A stretch of DNA of 64,000 nucleotides from Streptomyces platensis (lineage in GTDB: Bacteria > Actinomycetota > Actinomycetes > Streptomycetales > Streptomycetaceae), in the NCBI RefSeq assembly GCF_008704855.1, contig NZ_CP023691.1:3100001-3164000 (forward strand). The letters run 5' to 3'. Both the position numbers and the translations under genes were made by a program. Positions 60,603 through 64,000 of the stretch are shown piece by piece. Each line of letters starts with the position of its first letter. Positions within the stretch are counted from its first letter, which is position 1. The notes below the pieces were generated by a model. The model saw only the letters and a list, made by a program, of their open reading frames with translations, had not been told where the DNA came from and made no database searches.

Positions 60603-61817
60603 ATGGACACCGCCGACTCACCCCGCACCACTCCCCCGCCCGCTCCGGCCGCCGCCACCGGCCCGGCCGCCCCGCCGATGCCCGCCGCCTCGCTGCGCCT
60701 GCTGCGCACCGCCGGTTTCGTCAGCAACTTCGACCGCTTCTGCATCACCCCGATGCTGCTGCTCATCGGCACCCAGCTCGGTGTCCCGCTGACCACGGTG
60801 ATGCTCGCCGCCAGTGGCTACTTCCTCGCGTACGGCCTGATGCAGCCGGTCTGGGGGCTGCTGAGCGACCGGCTGGGCCGGGTGCGGGTGATGCGGCTCT
60901 CGCTGGCCGGGGCCGCCGTCGCCGCCTTCTGCTCGGTGCTCGCACCCGGCGCGACGGTCCTGATCGTGGCGCGCGTGGCGGCCGGCGCGTTCTTCGCCGC
61001 GTCCATCGCCGCGTCCATCACCTACGTCGGGGACACCGTGCCCGCCGCGGTCCGCCAGCGTCCGCTCAGCGAGCTGATGACCGCGTTCGCGCTGGGCACC
61101 GCCGTGGCCACCGTCATCGCCGGGGCGCTGGCGCACTACGTCAGCTGGCGGCTGGTCTTCGCCCTCCCCGGCGTGATCGCCGCTTACCTGATCGTCGCCC
61201 TGCGGCGGCTGCCGGAGCCGCCGCGGGCGGCGCCCGGCGCGCTGCTCGCCCCGTTCAAGGTCGTGCTGCGGTCCCGCTGGCAGTGGTACGTCATGGCCGT
61301 CGCGATGCTCGAAGGCGCCGTCCTGCTGGGCTTCCTGACCTACCTCGCACCCGCGCTGGAGGCCCAGGGCGCCTCGGCGACGCTGGCCGGTGCCGTGTCG
61401 GCGCTGTACGGCGTGGGCTCGATGGCCGCGGCGCAGCAGGTCAAGCGGCTGGTGGGGCGCTGGACGCCGGTGCGGCTGATTGTCGTCGGCGGGGTGCAGA
61501 TGGCGGTGGCGTTCGGCCTCGCCACAGCGAGCCAGTCGGTGCCCGCGCTGGTGGGGTGCGCGCTGCTGCTCGGTGGCGGCTGGTCGTTCATGCACTCCAC
61601 GATCCAGTCCTGGGCCACCGCGCTGTCCCCGGCGGCCCGCGCCACCGGCGTCGCGATGTTCGGCGTGGCCCTCTACGTCGGCAGCGCCCTGGCCAGCGCC
61701 CTCGCCGCGGGCCCGGCGGAACACCACGCCTACCGGGAGATGTTCCTGACCGCCGCGGTGCTCACCGTTCCCCTGACGGTGGCCGCCGCCGTGGGCCGCG
61801 CCCGGTACCGGAGCTGA
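60603..61817 (+). CDS. MFS exporter of cluster B (12-span)
   Basis: A 404-residue major facilitator. ATG 60603 follows AAGGAGCCCC. Twelve hydrophobic spans can be counted. Motif A: GLLSDRLGRVRVMRLSLAG near 86-104; a Pro/Ala-rich cytoplasmic start (1-30). The cycle AYGLMQPVWG and VLIVARVAAGAFFAA is typical for drug:proton antiporters of the AraJ/DHA1 type. Divergent from the MmyB-like regulator and closed by a terminator at 61841. Export of the cluster-B product, or resistance to it, is likely by position. Confidence 0.88.
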   Translation: MDTADSPRTTPPPAPAAATGPAAPPMPAASLRLLRTAGFVSNFDRFCITPMLLLIGTQLGVPLTTVMLAASGYFLAYGLMQPVWGLLSDRLGRVRVMRLSLAGAAVAAFCSVLAPGATVLIVARVAAGAFFAASIAASITYVGDTVPAAVRQRPLSELMTAFALGTAVATVIAGALAHYVSWRLVFALPGVIAAYLIVALRRLPEPPRAAPGALLAPFKVVLRSRWQWYVMAVAMLEGAVLLGFLTYLAPALEAQGASATLAGAVSALYGVGSMAAAQQVKRLVGRWTPVRLIVVGGVQMAVAFGLATASQSVPALVGCALLLGGGWSFMHSTIQSWATALSPAARATGVAMFGVALYVGSALASALAAGPAEHHAYREMFLTAAVLTVPLTVAAAVGRARYRS

Positions 61818-61840
61818 CCGGACCGGGTCCGGAACGCGCC

Positions 61841-61879
61841 GACAGGGCGCCCAGGCTGTCCGTGCCTGGGCGCCCTGTC
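61841..61879. terminator. Terminator between the MFS gene and the converging permease
   Basis: Perfect 16-bp inverted repeat GACAGGGCGCCCAGGC with a seven-base loop. It serves both converging genes and marks the right boundary of cluster B. Confidence 0.9.
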
Positions 61880-61934
61880 AGGGCTTCGACGGCGTCACGG
61901 GCCGTCTGCGCGGGACCTCGGGAGGCCGCTCCGG

Positions 61935-63407
61935 TCAGCCGCGGGGCTGCCCGGAGGTCTCCAGCTGCTTGTCCTGGACCTTCGCCCTCGCCGCGATGTG
62001 CGGGTTGCGGGACTTGAGGATCGCCCAGCCGACCGCCAGGCACACGGCCCAGCCGGCACCGACGTACAGCGACACCCGGCTCTCGGGGTCGATGGCGATC
62101 AGTCCGGTCACCAGGAGCAGGAACGCCACCGCGATCCAGCTGCACACCGTGCCGCCGGGCGCCGGGAAGGACGAGGCGGGCAGCCGGCCGGCGACCACCT
62201 CACGGCGGTAGCGGATGTGGCTGACGAGGATCATCAGCCAGGTCCAGATACCGGCCGCGGTGGCCACGGAGGTGACGTAGGCGAACGCCTTCTCCGGGAC
62301 GACGTAGTTGAGGACCACGCCGATGCCCATGAGGACGACGGAGAGGGTGATGCCGAGGGCCGGGGTCTTGCTGGAGCTCAGCTTGCCGAGGATCTTCGGG
62401 GCCTCGGAGTTGGCCGCGAGGTCGCGGAGCATCCGGCCGGTGGAGTACATACCCGAGTTGCAGGACGACAGCGCCGCGGTCAGCACGACGAAGTTGATGA
62501 TCGCCGCACCGGCTGGGATACCGATCTTCGCGAAGGCGGCCACGAACGGGCTGACACCCGGCTGGAACTCCGTCCACTTCACGACCATCAGGATCACGCT
62601 CAGCGCACCGACGTAGAAGACGATGATGCGCCACGGCAGCGTGTTGATGGCCTTGGGCAGGGTCTTCTCCGGGTTCTCGGACTCACCCGCGGTGACACCG
62701 ACCAGCTCGACGGCGAGGTAGGCGAACATGACGCCCTGGAGGGTCATCAGGCTGGAGCCGATGCCGTTGGGGAAGATCCCGTCGTGGGCCCAGATGTTGG
62801 AGACCGCGGCGGTGTCGCCGGCCTGGCTGAAGCCGAGGGTGACGACGCCGAGACCGATCACGATCATGCCGATGAGCGCGGTGACCTTGACCATCGAGAA
62901 CCAGAACTCGATCTCACCGAAGAGCTTCACCGAGATCAGGTTGGCCACGTACAGCAGGATCAGGAAGACCAGTGCGGTCACCCATTGCGGAATGTCCGGG
63001 AACCAGAAATGGACGTAGATCGCGGCGGCCGTCAGCTCGGCCATGCCGGTGACGACCCACATGAGCCAGTACGTCCAGCCCGTCACGAACCCGAAGAACG
63101 GACCGAGGAACTCACGGGCGTACTCCGAGAAGGACCCCGACACGGGGCGGTACATGAGCAGCTCACCGAGCGCTCGCATGATGAAGAAGACGATCACGCC
63201 GGCGAGGGCGTACATGAGGATGAGACTGGGACCGGCCTTCGCGATGTTCGCGCCCGCGCCCAGGAAGAGGCCGACGCCGATGGCGCCGCCGATGGCGATC
63301 ATCTGGACCTGACGGCTGCCGAGACCGCGCTCGTAACCCTCTTCCGGCGTGTCGCCTGTGGCTCCGCTGCCGTCGCCGAGATTGGTGCCGACCTGCTTTG
63401 AGGTCAT
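61935..63407 (-). CDS. Amino-acid permease, APC superfamily (AAT family)
   Basis: A 490-residue transporter with 12 spans. ATG 63407 is chosen because it gives a family-like N-terminus; ATG 63431 would add eight residues. Signatures: QMIAIGGAIGVGLFLGAGAN near 27-46 (substrate-binding first span), FFIMRALGELLMYRPVSGSF near 67-86 and GVMFAYLAVELVGVTAGE near 219-236. It resembles CycA/GabP-type importers for D-alanine, glycine, GABA or beta-alanine. Proximity to the beta-alanine-making cluster B is suggestive, but a terminator separates them and the permease is common in this genus. Import of small amino acids by proton symport is the safe statement. Confidence 0.88.
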   Translation of the reverse strand: MTSKQVGTNLGDGSGATGDTPEEGYERGLGSRQVQMIAIGGAIGVGLFLGAGANIAKAGPSLILMYALAGVIVFFIMRALGELLMYRPVSGSFSEYAREFLGPFFGFVTGWTYWLMWVVTGMAELTAAAIYVHFWFPDIPQWVTALVFLILLYVANLISVKLFGEIEFWFSMVKVTALIGMIVIGLGVVTLGFSQAGDTAAVSNIWAHDGIFPNGIGSSLMTLQGVMFAYLAVELVGVTAGESENPEKTLPKAINTLPWRIIVFYVGALSVILMVVKWTEFQPGVSPFVAAFAKIGIPAGAAIINFVVLTAALSSCNSGMYSTGRMLRDLAANSEAPKILGKLSSSKTPALGITLSVVLMGIGVVLNYVVPEKAFAYVTSVATAAGIWTWLMILVSHIRYRREVVAGRLPASSFPAPGGTVCSWIAVAFLLLVTGLIAIDPESRVSLYVGAGWAVCLAVGWAILKSRNPHIAARAKVQDKQLETSGQPRG

Positions 63408-63951
63408 GTGTGGTGCGCCTTTCCGCTCCATGCCGACCCGCGCCTAGCTTGGCGACGGATCGGGTCTCGATCCCCCCGGATGCTGATGGAGTTGCATGCC
63501 GGCGGTGGCCGGCTCAAGCGCCCCCTACGCGGACATGGGTGACGTCCGTCAGGCGGTCGAGAAGATGTACCACGGGCGAATTCCAGCCAGCGTGATCCAG
63601 ATCACGGATCGAATCGACCAAAATCCTCTGAACAGGGCAAATTACTGGCCGCTGTGACCTAATCGATACCCGGCCCAGGCAACCCGCAGGGGCAGTGCCC
63701 ACTCATTGCCGACGCCTCGTGGCCGTCCGTACACGCCCTTTGCCCGATATCGCCGCGTAACAGGTCGGCCATCGCGACCCGCAAGCACCACCCACAGCCG
63801 TCGATCGGACACCCAGGGCGTCTGCCCGGTGGCGAGATCTGGCGCATGATCGGCCCGGTGATCGCCGCCATCGGCCCGGCAAATCCCTACAAACCAGGCG
63901 TAGGCTGGCAGAACGCCTTATTGCACCGTGAGTGAGCGACGGAGGCGGTGC
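63408..63951. other. Intergenic region between permease and gltD-like gene
   Basis: About 540 bases with divergent promoters. The part at 63590-63660 is AT-richer (CAAAATCCTCTGAACAGGGC, AAATTACTGG) and looks regulatory. No gene or RNA structure is convincing; minus-strand frames here (63514-63702, 63659-63871) lack motifs. Confidence 0.55.
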
Positions 63952-64000
63952 ATGACCGACCCACACGGCTTCCTCAAGGCCCCCCGCCGGCCCGTGCCGG
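63952..64000 (+). CDS. gltD: Probable glutamate synthase small subunit, first 16 codons
   Basis: ATG 63952 follows GGAGGCGG. The start MTDPHGFLKAPRRPVP resembles the GltD N-terminus (typically M-D-P-x-G-F-L followed by basic and Pro residues). Only 16 codons lie in the window, so the call rests on this short match. The full enzyme would pass electrons from NADPH to the large subunit. Confidence 0.45.
   Translation, partial: MTDPHGFLKAPRRPVP

Overview
The window is high-GC actinobacterial DNA, almost certainly from a Streptomyces or close relative. Third-codon positions are nearly all G or C, GTG starts are common (TTG once), genes overlap by ATGA or GTGA, and many families are Streptomyces-typical: SARP regulator, MmyB-type XRE regulator, GlnX/GlnH/PknG-type operon, a LAETG surface protein, and an EttA-thioesterase pair. 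All calls come from reading the sequence; no database search was run.

Region 1 (1-4.8 kb) is a sugar-use locus: the 3' end of a ROK protein, a 40-codon ORF, a GH4 6-phospho-glycosidase, a BadF-type kinase carrying an expanded 9-residue repeat, and a GntR/FadR-type regulator. Region 2 (5.0-16.3 kb) is a signalling operon: GlnX-like membrane sensor, GlnH-like binding protein, coiled-coil protein, PknG-type kinase, PP2C phosphatase, VWA protein and zinc-ribbon/FHA protein, closed by a strong terminator. Region 3 (16.4-29.6 kb) holds a truncated haemoglobin, a decayed ABC exporter, EttA with a thioesterase, a thioester-domain surface protein, an SSB paralogue and two dynamin-like GTPases, one apparently frameshifted.

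Region 4 (29.9-36.7 kb) is a decayed mobile or accessory zone: tRNA-Arg(TCT), a tyrosine recombinase remnant whose catalytic Tyr is Ser, a 5'-truncated T7SS-associated-type protein, an ADP-ribosylglycohydrolase, a uridine kinase cut by an IS5-type remnant, a MerR regulator, and an inverted duplication of a ~500 bp leader plus an RsbW-like ATPase gene. Region 5 (37-40.9 kb) is a stress set: HlyIII, a small conserved protein, CBS, DEAD-box helicase and cold-shock protein.

Two adjacent specialised-metabolism clusters follow. Cluster A (41.7-49.2 kb) has a SARP, MFS exporter, Nudix, GTP cyclohydrolase I, cupin, SAICAR-synthetase-like enzyme, SDR, an unknown protein and a HAD phosphatase. Its divergent promoter contains three heptamers with exact 11 bp spacing, which is SARP operator geometry. 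The enzymes fit a GTP-derived pterin-like or nucleoside-like product. Cluster B (49.3-61.8 kb) has a LysR, alpha/beta hydrolase, free-standing adenylation domain, carrier protein, acyl-CoA dehydrogenase with a relocated catalytic Glu, a dehydrogenase-fold candidate monooxygenase with flavin reductase, aspartate decarboxylase, SDR, PhyH dioxygenase, zinc alcohol dehydrogenase, XRE regulator and MFS exporter. It suggests oxidative tailoring of a carrier-bound amino acid, plausibly beta-alanine. The window ends with an amino-acid permease and the first codons of a probable glutamate synthase small subunit.
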